A DNA stretch of 64,000 bases from Thraustochytrium sp. TN22 (Eukaryota; Sar; Bigyra; Thraustochytrida; Thraustochytriidae), in NCBI GenBank assembly GCA_013306675.1, contig JABLUY010000208.1, forward strand, positions 1 to 64,000. Direction: 5' to 3'. The first letter of the stretch is position 1; every line of letters starts with the position of its first letter. The notes under the pieces were generated by a model. The model made no database searches and was not told where the DNA came from. It saw only the letters and a program-made list of their open reading frames with translations. The translations under genes and the position numbers were made by a program. This document shows, piece by piece, positions 1 to 8,739 of this stretch.

Positions 1-59
1 GCCCGCCCGCCGCCGCGCCGCGCGCCGCCCGCCGCCGCGCCCGCGCCCGAGCAGCCGCC

Positions 60-794
60 ATGGCGCGCAGCGCGAGCACGCCGGCCAAGGAGGCCAAGGA
101 GAAGACGGGGCGCACGCCGTCGCCGGCCAAGACGCGGTCGCGCACGACGAAGAAGACGCCGGCCGGCGAGGCGAAGAAGGCGCGGTCGCGGTCAGCGTCC
201 ACGCGCAAGCCGCGCGAGGCCAAGATCGAGGCCAAGAAGGCTATCAAGGAGGACCTCGGCGTGGCCACCTCGGACAACGAGGACTCCACGGCGGAGGCCG
301 TGGCCTCGGCCGTCGTCGAGAAGGCCGCCGCCGGCAAGGCCAAGGTCGCCAAGCTGGCCGCCTCCATCGGCGGCGAGGGCGACGACACCGCCACCAAACT
401 CATCCTCCGCGTCACCTACTCGGTGCTGCTCGTGGCCGGCCTTGTGCTTGCCGCCAAGCCGGACTCGGTCCGCCACCTCGAGAGCTACACCGGCAGCCCC
501 GAGTCCTTCCATACCGCGCTCGTGCGCGCCCTCGGTGTCCTCATCTTCTGCCTGGCGCTCCAATTCATCGCCGCCGCCCAGGGCGTCGCCATTGACCAGA
601 AGCACTCGCTCCAGTATGGCATGTTCCTCTGGCTCGGTCTCGCTGGGCTTGGCGTCCTCTTCTCTTACGAGATGATCGCCGACGGCCCGGGCACCAAGGA
701 CAAGGTCAAGGAAGAGGCGAAGGAGGTCCGCCTCCTCATCGCCTTCTCGCTCATCATGCTCGGCATGAAGCTCTGGGCCTGCTACTTTAGCTGA
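60..794 (+). CDS. Lysine/alanine-rich four-helix membrane protein, unknown function
   Basis: This 244-residue protein has two distinct halves. Residues 1 to about 110 are rich in Lys, Ala, Ser, Thr and Arg, with SPAK, TPAGEAKK and RSRSAS patches, which resembles the tail of a linker histone H1. Residues about 120-244 hold four hydrophobic segments: one starting LILRVTYSVLL, one around VLIFCLALQFIA, one around MFLWLGLAGLGVLF and a last one around LLIAFSLIMLGMKLWACYF, which ends two residues before the C-terminus. A soluble basic N-terminal domain anchored in a membrane, possibly the nuclear envelope or ER, is inferred. The ATG at 60 is the first in frame and follows a G/C-only leader. The next gene downstream is convergent. 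I do not recognise the family. The clean codon pattern and long coherent membrane region argue that it is real. Confidence 0.72.
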   Translation: MARSASTPAKEAKEKTGRTPSPAKTRSRTTKKTPAGEAKKARSRSASTRKPREAKIEAKKAIKEDLGVATSDNEDSTAEAVASAVVEKAAAGKAKVAKLAASIGGEGDDTATKLILRVTYSVLLVAGLVLAAKPDSVRHLESYTGSPESFHTALVRALGVLIFCLALQFIAAAQGVAIDQKHSLQYGMFLWLGLAGLGVLFSYEMIADGPGTKDKVKEEAKEVRLLIAFSLIMLGMKLWACYFS

Positions 795-964
795 ACGCTC
801 GCGCGGCTGCGCGCCCTCTTTCTGCTGCTGCGATCACTCGCCCGGGGCGGGCGGACGCGCGGGCCACGGGTCGGTCGGCCAACCACATTCACATTCTTTC
901 TTTGCGGCGCCAGCCAGCCAGCGGACCAGCCAGCGGCTCTCACAAACTGGATCACGTCACTTCC

Positions 965-1000
<36 letters not shown>

Positions 1001-1109
1001 CTCCTCACATCTTTAAATCTCCGCGAGCCGAGCTGCCCCCCAACTTCCATCTAAAAAAGTGAAGAACATTTTATCTCTTGCGATTTTCTTTTTCGTCGTC
1101 CAGGCCAGG
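795..1109. other. Convergent 3' intergenic region
   Basis: This stretch lies between two genes that face each other. It is less GC-rich than its surroundings and holds a CT dinucleotide run. It probably contains both 3' UTRs and polyadenylation sites. I see no gene in it. Confidence 0.5.
967..997. repeat. (CT)n microsatellite
   Basis: About fifteen CT units run almost uninterrupted between the two convergent genes. The tract is polypyrimidine on the plus strand. It is outside any credible coding region. Confidence 0.9.
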
Positions 1110-2075
1110 TCACGGAAAGTCCGCCTTGCCCTCCCATGTGCCCCAGGTGCCGAGCGGGAAAAACATAAAGGTCGTGCGCTGAAAGTGCTTGTAGTTCGTG
1201 TACTTGGCCGCGCTCAGGCCCTCGGAGAAGAGCGCAGACGGCGTGAACAAAAGGACGACGAGCACGCAGCCCAGCATGCTCCAGTGCGCCCATACATGCT
1301 CAACGCTGCCGTGCGCCCGCGCGTTCACCCCGAACAGGTACATGACGATCCACATGGCCTGCTCCGCCGCGTAATTCGGGTGCCGGCACAACGACCACAG
1401 ACCCGAGCTGATGAAGCCGTCGCGCACGCCGGCCGGCCGCTGCCGCGCCGCCTTGTGCGACGCCTTCTTCTTGGCGCGCTGGAACTCCTGCTGCTGCTCG
1501 TCTGCCGCCGTCTCGATGGCCAGCAGACCCAGAAAGGCGGCGCACAAGACAGCGTCCCACTTGTTCAGGCCGGAGTTCTCCTTGCCCGCAGACCACAGCG
1601 GCAGCGCCATACCGAAGAGCGCCACGTTGCAGTACCCGGCGACGAACGTCAGGTCAAAGATCACCCACAGCCACGGGTACTCCTTGGCGCGCACCAGCTT
1701 GCGCACCGACACCCAGCGGTAGTCCTCCTGCCCGCGCCACGGCGGCCACGCGTACCCGCCATGCCGCGTGAAGTTCATCGTCAGCCGCATGCCCCAAAGG
1801 CTGGCCAGCACCGTCATGAGCAGCGTGCGCGCGTTCGGCACGTCCTGGTAGTACTCCAGGATCCACGCGTACACGACCGGCATGATGCTCCACAGCTTGT
1901 CCGTCTGCGACGCGTTCCCCGTCAGCTCCGACACGGCGAAGCATGTCGCCACGGTCAGCGCGCAGACCGCGGCGGCGAGTCGCAGGCCCTTGTCGATGCC
2001 ATCCTCTGTGCCCACGCCCAGCGCCGCGTACCCTTCCTCCACCCATTCGCTCAGCTGCACCAGCGCGCTCGCCAT
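1110..2075 (-). CDS. DUF1295 / steroid 5-alpha-reductase-like membrane enzyme
   Basis: A 321-residue polytopic membrane protein of the DUF1295 family. The family is related to the C-terminal domain of 3-oxo-5-alpha-steroid 4-dehydrogenases and to isoprenylcysteine methyltransferases. Visible marks are the early SQTDKLWSIMPVVYAW segment, the MRLTMNFTRHGGYAW segment, the hallmark GLWSLCRHPNYAAEQ motif near residue 230, and a closing Y-x-x-Y-x-x-F-Q-R-T-T-F-M-F-F-P pattern. In related enzymes the RHPNY region and the final block contribute to NADPH or cofactor binding. Substrate cannot be told from sequence. DUF1295 members are usually annotated as putative steroid or fatty-acyl reductases of the ER. 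Length is normal for the family. The ATG at 2075 starts just before the first predicted helix region. It converges with the membrane protein at 60-794. Confidence 0.85.
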   Translation of the reverse strand: MASALVQLSEWVEEGYAALGVGTEDGIDKGLRLAAAVCALTVATCFAVSELTGNASQTDKLWSIMPVVYAWILEYYQDVPNARTLLMTVLASLWGMRLTMNFTRHGGYAWPPWRGQEDYRWVSVRKLVRAKEYPWLWVIFDLTFVAGYCNVALFGMALPLWSAGKENSGLNKWDAVLCAAFLGLLAIETAADEQQQEFQRAKKKASHKAARQRPAGVRDGFISSGLWSLCRHPNYAAEQAMWIVMYLFGVNARAHGSVEHVWAHWSMLGCVLVVLLFTPSALFSEGLSAAKYTNYKHFQRTTFMFFPLGTWGTWEGKADFP

Positions 2076-2572
2076 CCTCTCCGCCCTGCGCTCCGCTCCG
2101 ATTGCGCTCTGGATCGTGTCTTGACCGTGATCTGGCTGAGCAGGACTCGGACCTCGGCCAGCCTGAGTGACTCAGAGTGAGGCTCTCAAGAGGCTCGCAC
2201 TGGGCCTCGCCGCCTCGTGTCAGACTCGACCAAGAGAGAGGCTCAGCCGCTGAGGCCGCCGCCGGCGGTGGCGCGGGCCGCGCGCATTGGAGCGCGGCGC
2301 GAGATTCACGATCAGTAGGCAGGACTCGGTCGATCACTAGGCAGGTGTCGGGCCTCGCCGTGTTGGGCGGTGGTGGTCTCAGCGGTGGTCTCACCTTCCG
2401 GGTTCGTGGGCAAGACAAGATGCGAACAACGACAGGAATCTGAAAGTCGTACGCGGATAACATACAAGACGTAACGAGAGGAGGCCTTCGTCGTCGTCAT
2501 TCTCACCGCATGCAAATTCCGAGCGCCTGCAAGACCCAACAAGAGTGGAGGACTTCTTCGTAATTACCATCC
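2076..2572. other. Intergenic region, no gene seen
   Basis: Upstream of the DUF1295 gene and downstream of the acetyltransferase-methyltransferase gene, both on the minus strand. It should hold the promoter of the former. A 30-50 base phrase recurs loosely around 2480-2575 (GAGGAGGCCTTCGTCGTCGTC against GAGTGGAGGACTTCTTCGTAA, with CATCCTCACCGC repeated nearby), which may be a small local duplication of the 3' end. Confidence 0.35.
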
Positions 2573-3988
2573 TCACCGCTTGCGAAAGCCGAGCGCCTGC
2601 GAGACAATGTACTGGTACTTGCGCTCGTGCTCGCGAATAACGAGCGGCATGTCCTGAACCAGGACACGCTCAAAGCCCAGGTCGGTCATGATGGCAGTGA
2701 CGCGGTCCTCGCCTGGGGTCAGCCAGCGGTCTCGCGGTGTGTAGGCCTCCATCCACGTATAGGGCGAGACGATGAGGACGACGCTGCGCTCTGCAGTGAG
2801 CGGCGGGAGCTGACGAAGGCAGGCCTCAGGGTCAGGGAGACGACACAAGAGGTTCCCCAAGAGCACGGCGTGGTATGGCCCGTGCTCCGCGACCTGCGGC
2901 GTGGAGGCCAGGTCGCAGGCATCGCCCGTGGCAAAGTCGACCCTCGCGCGGCGTACGGCAGCGTCCAGCGCGAAAGAGACCTTGCGCGAGGCGTCGGCCT
3001 CCACGACGACGGCGGCCTCAAGCGGGGCCTCGCTGAAAGCGTCGCGCACCGCCTTGGCGCGCGCAATGAAGCTGGCCGACTTGTCTACGCCCAAGGTATG
3101 CGAGAAGGTCTTGGACAGCTCGAAGCTCGCGCCGCCCACAGCGCAGCCCAGGTCTAGAGCGCGTGCCCGCGCGAGCGGTCCCACCTCGCCCTCCGTGGCC
3201 ATCTTCACGAGCGCCTCGGCGCAGCGCTGCGGAAAGCGCAATGCATGCTCCGGCGCGCCCTCGTGCGGCCGCAGCGAGTCCGCGCCGGCCGCAAAGTGCA
3301 GCGCCATGTACTGATCCACCGAGGCAGGCGACTCGTAGACGTCCTCATTGGCGTCCTCGTCGCGTACCTTGGTGAGCGCCGGCAGTGCGTCCGGCGCCGG
3401 CTCATAGTGCAGCTCGTGCTCCTCAAAGGCCTCGGCGAAGGCCACACGCTTGTAGCCGATGCGCTCGAAGAGCGCCAAGGAGGCCTCGTTGGCCGCCCCG
3501 ATCTTGGCCACAAAGCGCTGCACGCCCAGCGCCTCGACGCCGTAGCGCATCATGAGCCGCAGCGCCTCGCTCGCAAGCCCTTTGCGCCGCGCCGCCTTGT
3601 CGGCGATCATAATCTCGATCTCCGCGGCGCGCACCGGGCTGCGCGCAGCCTGATCCTCGCTTTCGCCCCCATTCTCGTCCGCGTTCTCGTCCTCGAAAAG
3701 GAAGAGGTTCGTGTCGCCCACCATGCGCGCCTCGTTTGTCGAGTCGAGCGTCGCGGCGTCCACGTCGTCATCGCTGGCGTCCAGAACGATGAACGTGCAC
3801 TTGGCCTCGTCCTCGCGCCAGCTCGCCTGCATCTCGTACTCCTCGCCCAGCGTCAGTGGCTCCGACGCCGTCGCCGCCAGGAGCTCCTCGTCCTGCATCC
3901 ACTCGTGGTACTGCCGCACATGCCGCCGCCGATACGGCACGAGCACGACGCGCTCGCCCACCAGCCGCGTCTCCCAGTTCGTGCGCAT
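2573..3988 (-). CDS. NAT9-like N-acetyltransferase fused to OvoA-type methyltransferase
   Basis: A 471-residue two-domain protein. Residues 1 to about 205 are a GNAT acetyltransferase of the NAT9 type. It opens MRTNWETRLVGERVVLVPY, has HVRQYHEWMQDEELLAATASE, MVGDTNLF, an acetyl-CoA loop AARRKGLASEALRLMM and GVQRFVAKIGAANEASLALFERIGY. From about Tyr218 (YESPASVDQYMALHF, FPQRCAEA, ALDLGCAVGGASFELS, LGVDKSASFI, LLGNLLCRLPDPEACL, LIVSPYTWMEAYTPRDRWL) it matches the methyltransferase that forms the C-terminal third of OvoA and methylates 4-mercaptohistidine in ovothiol biosynthesis. The sulfoxide-synthase part of OvoA is absent. The ATG at 3988 is chosen because NAT9 proteins begin with this peptide; the frame stays open upstream to 4150 over low-complexity sequence. 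Joining these two activities in one chain is unusual. Confidence 0.85.
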   Translation of the reverse strand: MRTNWETRLVGERVVLVPYRRRHVRQYHEWMQDEELLAATASEPLTLGEEYEMQASWREDEAKCTFIVLDASDDDVDAATLDSTNEARMVGDTNLFLFEDENADENGGESEDQAARSPVRAAEIEIMIADKAARRKGLASEALRLMMRYGVEALGVQRFVAKIGAANEASLALFERIGYKRVAFAEAFEEHELHYEPAPDALPALTKVRDEDANEDVYESPASVDQYMALHFAAGADSLRPHEGAPEHALRFPQRCAEALVKMATEGEVGPLARARALDLGCAVGGASFELSKTFSHTLGVDKSASFIARAKAVRDAFSEAPLEAAVVVEADASRKVSFALDAAVRRARVDFATGDACDLASTPQVAEHGPYHAVLLGNLLCRLPDPEACLRQLPPLTAERSVVLIVSPYTWMEAYTPRDRWLTPGEDRVTAIMTDLGFERVLVQDMPLVIREHERKYQYIVSQALGFRKR

Positions 3989-4110
3989 CGCGCCTGCGCC
4001 TGCGCTCTGCGCCGCCACACCGGAGGATGTGCGATTGCTTCGCGCCGCGGCCAAGTCGATTTGCGCAGGGGTGAAAACGACGAAAGGGAGAAGGGGCCCG
4101 CAGACAAAGA

Positions 4111-4136
4111 AAGACTCGGACTCGGACTCGGACACT
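4111..4136. repeat. (GACTCG)n hexanucleotide repeat
   Basis: About four units of a GACTCG-type hexamer lie in the 5' leader of the acetyltransferase-methyltransferase gene. The same motif recurs at 24424-24453 and more briefly near 18935. Confidence 0.8.
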
Positions 4137-4255
4137 CCCTCCCACATCATTCATCAAAAGAAAGCAAAGCAGGCTCGTCACTCGCAGGCTTGCAGCAGCC
4201 AGATCAAGGTAGGCCTCGAGCCTGAGGTGAGTCCATTGAGCAAGGACGGCAGGCG

Positions 4256-7099
4256 TCAGGACATCTCAAAGCTGACGGCATGGTCGCACGCGTATAGCAG
4301 CTTGGCGCGCAGGTCGTCCGCCGACTCGTAGGGCGGCAACACGAGCTGATGGAAGCACGTGTGCGCCGTGGGCAGGCCGTCCTTGTCGAATTCGGACTTG
4401 GTCAGCGTAAAAGGCAGAAGAGGCGAGAAGCCATCCAGAGGCACGCGATCGCAGCCCGTGGCGAAGCGCAAGACGCGTGCGCGGTCCGTCTGCGCGAGCT
4501 GCGCAAAGACCTCCCAAAAGAGTGCCACGGGAGCCGACTCCGGCGTGTAGCCGCCCGTGTAGCGCACGCAACCCGCGCGTAGGTCGTCCACGTCGATCTC
4601 GGCTTTCCCATTGAGCAAGAGGCGCAGCTCCGAGGGCGTGAAGCCGTACAGCAGGTCTGCCGGCACGAGAGCCCAGAAGCCGTCCAGAAAGGCCTCGAGC
4701 AGCTCGCGCGCCGCGCCACCGCAATGCCAGTCCACGACGGCCAGCACGTAGTCCTCTTTGTTCTCGTCAGTGACCGGCACGTCGGACCCTCCCGGCACCA
4801 AGGCGACCTCCTCGTAGGCGCCAAAGACCTCCACGGTCACCGAGAAGGTCTCCTCGATGACATCGGCGATCTCGTTGTCCAGCATCCACTGGAGGCTGCG
4901 CGCCAAAACCGAGTCCTTTTCGCGCAAGTCATCGAGCGTGGGCGCGCCGCCCACCAGACGGCGCAGCAGCGCCGTGCTGAGCGGCGCATCGACCAGCTGC
5001 TGGTCGTAGAGCGCCTTGGCGCAGACGGCGCCAAAGAGCCGGATGCACGAGGTGGCCTCCGGCACGAGCTTACCGCGCGGGTCGAGGCCGTAGAGGCCGT
5101 CTGCGTTGCGCGAAAAGAGCGCGTAGTCCGGTTGCAACATGGCGTGTGTGAAATTGAGGAACCAGTCCTTGGACAGTCCGCCCGAGTCGATGCCGGCCTC
5201 GCCCTCGAAGACCACCTGCAGCTTCCCCAGGAGCGCGTCCACACCCACGCGCTCGAGGCGCGCCAAGGAGTCTGACACCAAGTGCGCGCGGCGCACGCTG
5301 AGACGCACCTGCTCTTGCGTCGGCGCAACGTGCTTGAGCAGGCGGCGCAGCTTGTGCAGGAGGCGGAAGCGCTTCTTGCGGAAGAGCCGCCACTCGCGCT
5401 CTTCCTCCGTCTCGGCGCGCTCCGCCGTCTCGCCGGCCTCGTGCGGGGCGCTCGGCTGTTCCCACTGATTCTCACCCGTGAACACATTGTAGTAAAAGAG
5501 TTCTCCGGACGCCGGGTCCCAGTACTCGTTCCAGCCCTCCGGCAGGTCCACCATACCGTCCGGGCTGGCGAGGATATCGAGCTGGCTCGACACGGTCGAT
5601 CGCCGCTGTGTGTTCACGCGCAGCTGCGTCGCCGCCGCCTGCTCCTCCTGGCGCCGCCGCGCAAGGTCCTCGGCCCGCGGCACGCGTGCGTAGGTGATGC
5701 GGCTCGGCACGCTTGTTCCGAGCGCGTTCTCCGCGGTGACGAAAAAGCCGAACCGAGCGCCTGGCCGCAAGCCCTGTGTCAGCTCGCACTGCAGCGCGTT
5801 GCCCTCGAAGCACGCGTGCAGGGCATCCGCCTCGTCCTCGGCGGCCAAGTCCTCGCGCGTTACCCTGTATCGCAAGAGCTGGGCGCCGCCATCGCAGACG
5901 GGGACCTCCCAGGTCACCATCAGTCCGGGCTCGGACGATAGCTCGCTCACGGCGCATGGCGGAACCGGGGTCGGGATGCCGTGCGGCACGCGGAAACGAG
6001 CCTCCGCGCTGCAAAAGACGCTGTGGTATCGCTTGTCGCCGCGACTTAGCCCCATGGTAGTCTCAACGCGCACCGCATACGAGGCGCCCGGCACCAGTGG
6101 GCGATGGTTGCGCTGGCCAATGTCCTGGCTCGCGCACCCGATGCGCGCGGTCCATTCGCGACCGCTGTATGTCTCCTGTTCCGCGCGATCTAGCAGGAAG
6201 CCCGCACCGCGAAGCGCGCGGTCTGCTTCGTCGTCGCTCGTCTCGTCCTCTCCTGGGCCCTCGCCGCTGTCCGCGGCGCCTCCCCGGCGCTGCAGCATCC
6301 GCAAGAAGCACTTGTGGAAGAGGACCTGGCCGAAGGACGGCCGTTCGGCGTGCGCAGACCAGTCCACCTCGCAGGCGTACGAGTCGGCATGGGCCGCGCC
6401 GGGGAAGCGCACTTCGGGCGCAGGCCGCTGGGCGGGAAGCGGCTGCATCGGCGCGCTCTGCGGGCTCCACTCGCCCCAGCCGACGGCGTGCCTGACGCGA
6501 GCGCGGAGGAGGATGGGCGGCGTGCTCTCGGCCGGGCTCAGGCCGCCCAGGTGGACCTGGCGCTTCTCCACGTCGAGGCCGGCCTCTGGGAGCGGCACCC
6601 AGGTGGACCCGATCAGATCGACGGAGGTGCGCGTGTCAGGCGTCGCGTCGAGCGAGATCCAGGCCGCTAATGCCCGCTCGGGCGGCGCGAGGAGCATGGC
6701 CTCCACGACAGTGAGTTGCGCCTGCTTCTCGCCCGCCACGTAGAGGAAGTCCCACTTGGCCGTCACGGAGAAGGTGGTGGCCACCGCGACCTCTGGAGGC
6801 TTGACGCGCAGCTCCTCCAGGATGCGCTCTTTCGGCCGCAGCTTGGCGAGCGCCTGCGGCGAGAGCTTGGGGTGCGCGGCCTTGCGCGAGGAGGCGTTGC
6901 GCTCCGCCACGGCCTCCACGCGGCCCCTTATGACCGCGTTCAGGTCCCTCGTTTGTGCGGCCGTAGCGACCGCAGCGCCGGCGGCCTCAGCGCCGTCGCT
7001 GGGCTCTTTGCTCCCATCCGCCACCGCTACCTCGTCCTCTCTTCTGAGGTCCCCGGGGCGCTGCGCGTAGCGCGCCGCAGAAGACGCCGCGCCGCCCAT
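4256..7099 (-). CDS. HECT E3 ubiquitin ligase with FN3 and WW domains, N-myristoylation signal
   Basis: A 947-residue ubiquitin ligase. Order of parts: MGGAASSAARYAQ, a good N-myristoylation signal; two fibronectin-III-like regions, one at roughly 85-200 and one at roughly 380-470 (VTWEVPVCDGGAQLLRYRVT and FFVTAENALGTSVPSRITYA); a WW domain at about 518-548 with both tryptophans (GWNEYWDPASGELFYYNVFT, then GENQWEQPS); and a complete HECT domain from about 640 to the end. The catalytic cysteine sits in LPTAHTCFHQL at about residue 915, and the chain ends with the usual hydrophobic tail (AVSFEMS). HECT enzymes take ubiquitin from an E2 as a thioester and pass it to substrate. WW domains normally recruit PPxY proteins. 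There is no C2 domain as in Nedd4, so acylation may replace it for membrane targeting. The ATG at 7099 is preferred over 7240 because of the myristoylation context. Confidence 0.9.
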   Translation of the reverse strand: MGGAASSAARYAQRPGDLRREDEVAVADGSKEPSDGAEAAGAAVATAAQTRDLNAVIRGRVEAVAERNASSRKAAHPKLSPQALAKLRPKERILEELRVKPPEVAVATTFSVTAKWDFLYVAGEKQAQLTVVEAMLLAPPERALAAWISLDATPDTRTSVDLIGSTWVPLPEAGLDVEKRQVHLGGLSPAESTPPILLRARVRHAVGWGEWSPQSAPMQPLPAQRPAPEVRFPGAAHADSYACEVDWSAHAERPSFGQVLFHKCFLRMLQRRGGAADSGEGPGEDETSDDEADRALRGAGFLLDRAEQETYSGREWTARIGCASQDIGQRNHRPLVPGASYAVRVETTMGLSRGDKRYHSVFCSAEARFRVPHGIPTPVPPCAVSELSSEPGLMVTWEVPVCDGGAQLLRYRVTREDLAAEDEADALHACFEGNALQCELTQGLRPGARFGFFVTAENALGTSVPSRITYARVPRAEDLARRRQEEQAAATQLRVNTQRRSTVSSQLDILASPDGMVDLPEGWNEYWDPASGELFYYNVFTGENQWEQPSAPHEAGETAERAETEEEREWRLFRKKRFRLLHKLRRLLKHVAPTQEQVRLSVRRAHLVSDSLARLERVGVDALLGKLQVVFEGEAGIDSGGLSKDWFLNFTHAMLQPDYALFSRNADGLYGLDPRGKLVPEATSCIRLFGAVCAKALYDQQLVDAPLSTALLRRLVGGAPTLDDLREKDSVLARSLQWMLDNEIADVIEETFSVTVEVFGAYEEVALVPGGSDVPVTDENKEDYVLAVVDWHCGGAARELLEAFLDGFWALVPADLLYGFTPSELRLLLNGKAEIDVDDLRAGCVRYTGGYTPESAPVALFWEVFAQLAQTDRARVLRFATGCDRVPLDGFSPLLPFTLTKSEFDKDGLPTAHTCFHQLVLPPYESADDLRAKLLYACDHAVSFEMS

Positions 7100-7446
7100 G
7101 GCGCGGCAGGGCGCGGCGCCGGGCGCCCGGCCGGCGCCGCCGCGCCAACGCGGGCCTGCACGAGCCCGACACGAGCCTGCTCGAACTCGAACTTCGGCAG
7201 AGAGCGCACAAGTACGTTGACCGGCGTTGAAAAAGAACAACTTGAAGAAGGGGGGCTACTGCTGCGTCGCCAGCGGGCAGGCGAGCACTGCGGACAGTGC
7301 GAACGAAGCCCACGAGCGCCCACGACCAGGCACTGGCAGGCCAGACAGGCGGCCAGAGAACAATCCACGACCTTGCAATTTATCTTCGTACCACCATGGT
7401 AACACCCTAGGACTTCAAGGGCTTGCTTGCTGTCGGCGCGCGATAC
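7100..7446. other. Intergenic region, HECT gene promoter side
   Basis: Holds the 5' region of the HECT gene and the 3' end of the ion-channel gene, both on the minus strand. No separate gene is seen. Confidence 0.4.
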
Positions 7447-8739
7447 TCAGATGGACGCGAGGCCAGCGAACGAGAGGAAACCGTTCACGCCGTGCGGGCT
7501 GCGCTTGCGAGCCTCGGAAAGCATGCCGTCGCCAGAGACCACGACCGCAGAGTCCTCATGCGCGTTGTAGTTGTACTCCTGCAGGCCGAGAGCGCCCATG
7601 TCAAACTTGCGGCGCTCAACGCGGCGGCGGTACATGCCGTAGATAAAGAAGGCGCTGACCGACACGAAGAGCCAAACGATGTAGGCGATGGCGAAGATGC
7701 GGTCGATGTCGTGGCGCAGGTCGGCGTCGTCGGTGATGAGCCCAGAGCTGAGGATGGACACAAGGCAGAGGAGGACGACGTTGGAGGTGAAAGTGGCGAG
7801 CGTGAGCTTCTCGAGCAGCACGACGTAGGGCACGGCCGGAAGCTCGCTCTGCACGACGTACTGAAAGGCGACGCTGGCGAGAATGAGCGTGATGAGCAGG
7901 CTCTGGCGCTCCGCGAGCTGCGACTCGTCGAGCGCAAAGCTGCTGAGCGCAGTGACGGCCAACAGCACGCTGAGAAAGGCGATGCGCCAAATGTAGCCCT
8001 CGGAGCGGCGCTCCAGCTGGAAGCGCAGCACAACCTGGCTCCAGCGGAAGGCGTCATCGTCGTCTTCCTCGCCGGCGCCCGAGCGCGAGGCGAACTCGAG
8101 CACGACGCGGCGCGCACGGAACTGCGGGATGGCGCAGAAGGCGCGGTTCAGAACCAGCAGCGTGCCGCCGCTCGGCTCACCGCTCTGGATCTCCTTGCCA
8201 TCCGCGTCGGCGAACTCGTCGATCTGGAAGGCGCCCGGGTGCGGCACGAACATAGACTTTTGCACCGGCACGAAGGAAGTGTCCATGGTCACGGTAAGCT
8301 CCTGCACGTCGAACGGGAAGCTGGCCAGCTCGTAGCGCTCCATACACGTGAGGTAGACCAGCGTGCGCAAGAAGTTGAACGAGACGCCGTCGATCACGTC
8401 GATCTTGAACGGGTTTCCGTTTTCCTGCTCGCGCCGCTCCTTGATCTCCTCCTTGGCGTTCGGGAACTCGAAGTTCGGCACGAAGACGGGCGTGAAGGTC
8501 GTCGGGTCGCGCGCCCACGCGCGCTCGTCCTCCGGTGTCGACCGCCACGACATGTCGAAGCCGATCGCGACCTGAAACGTCTGCGCCACCGTGTCCACTG
8601 ACGCGATGTACCGGACATACGCCAGCTTCAGGTGCACCTTGTTCTCGCACGCCTCCCAGTCGCGGATAAACTTGTGCGACGGGTTGTACACGCGCTGCAA
8701 GCCGTCCTCGCCCACGGACACGGACACTTGCGACGCCAT
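7447..8739 (-). CDS. Pentameric ligand-gated ion channel (Cys-loop superfamily, cysteine pair incomplete)
   Basis: A 430-residue subunit of the pentameric ligand-gated channel superfamily. The N-terminal ligand-binding half carries the signature FPFDVQELTVTMD, preceded by LTCMERYELAS. Only one of the two loop cysteines could be present, as in prokaryotic relatives GLIC and ELIC. Four membrane helices follow: M1 EGYIWRIAFLSVLLAVTALS, M2 within ERQSLLITLILASVAFQYVV, M3 after the conserved LPAVPYVVLLEKL turn, and M4 RIFAIAYIVWLFVSVSAFFI near the C-terminus. No clear signal peptide is seen after the ATG at 8739, where a coherent protein begins; the upstream open frame is low-complexity. Agonist and ion selectivity cannot be read from sequence. 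The M3-M4 loop is short, again more like prokaryotic than animal receptors. Confidence 0.85.
   Translation of the reverse strand: MASQVSVSVGEDGLQRVYNPSHKFIRDWEACENKVHLKLAYVRYIASVDTVAQTFQVAIGFDMSWRSTPEDERAWARDPTTFTPVFVPNFEFPNAKEEIKERREQENGNPFKIDVIDGVSFNFLRTLVYLTCMERYELASFPFDVQELTVTMDTSFVPVQKSMFVPHPGAFQIDEFADADGKEIQSGEPSGGTLLVLNRAFCAIPQFRARRVVLEFASRSGAGEEDDDDAFRWSQVVLRFQLERRSEGYIWRIAFLSVLLAVTALSSFALDESQLAERQSLLITLILASVAFQYVVQSELPAVPYVVLLEKLTLATFTSNVVLLCLVSILSSGLITDDADLRHDIDRIFAIAYIVWLFVSVSAFFIYGMYRRRVERRKFDMGALGLQEYNYNAHEDSAVVVSGDGMLSEARKRSPHGVNGFLSFAGLASI

Noticed and set aside
1059-2180. A 373-residue plus-strand open frame opposite the DUF1295 gene
   Set aside because: It begins at a non-ATG codon and mirrors the DUF1295 coding sequence on the other strand.
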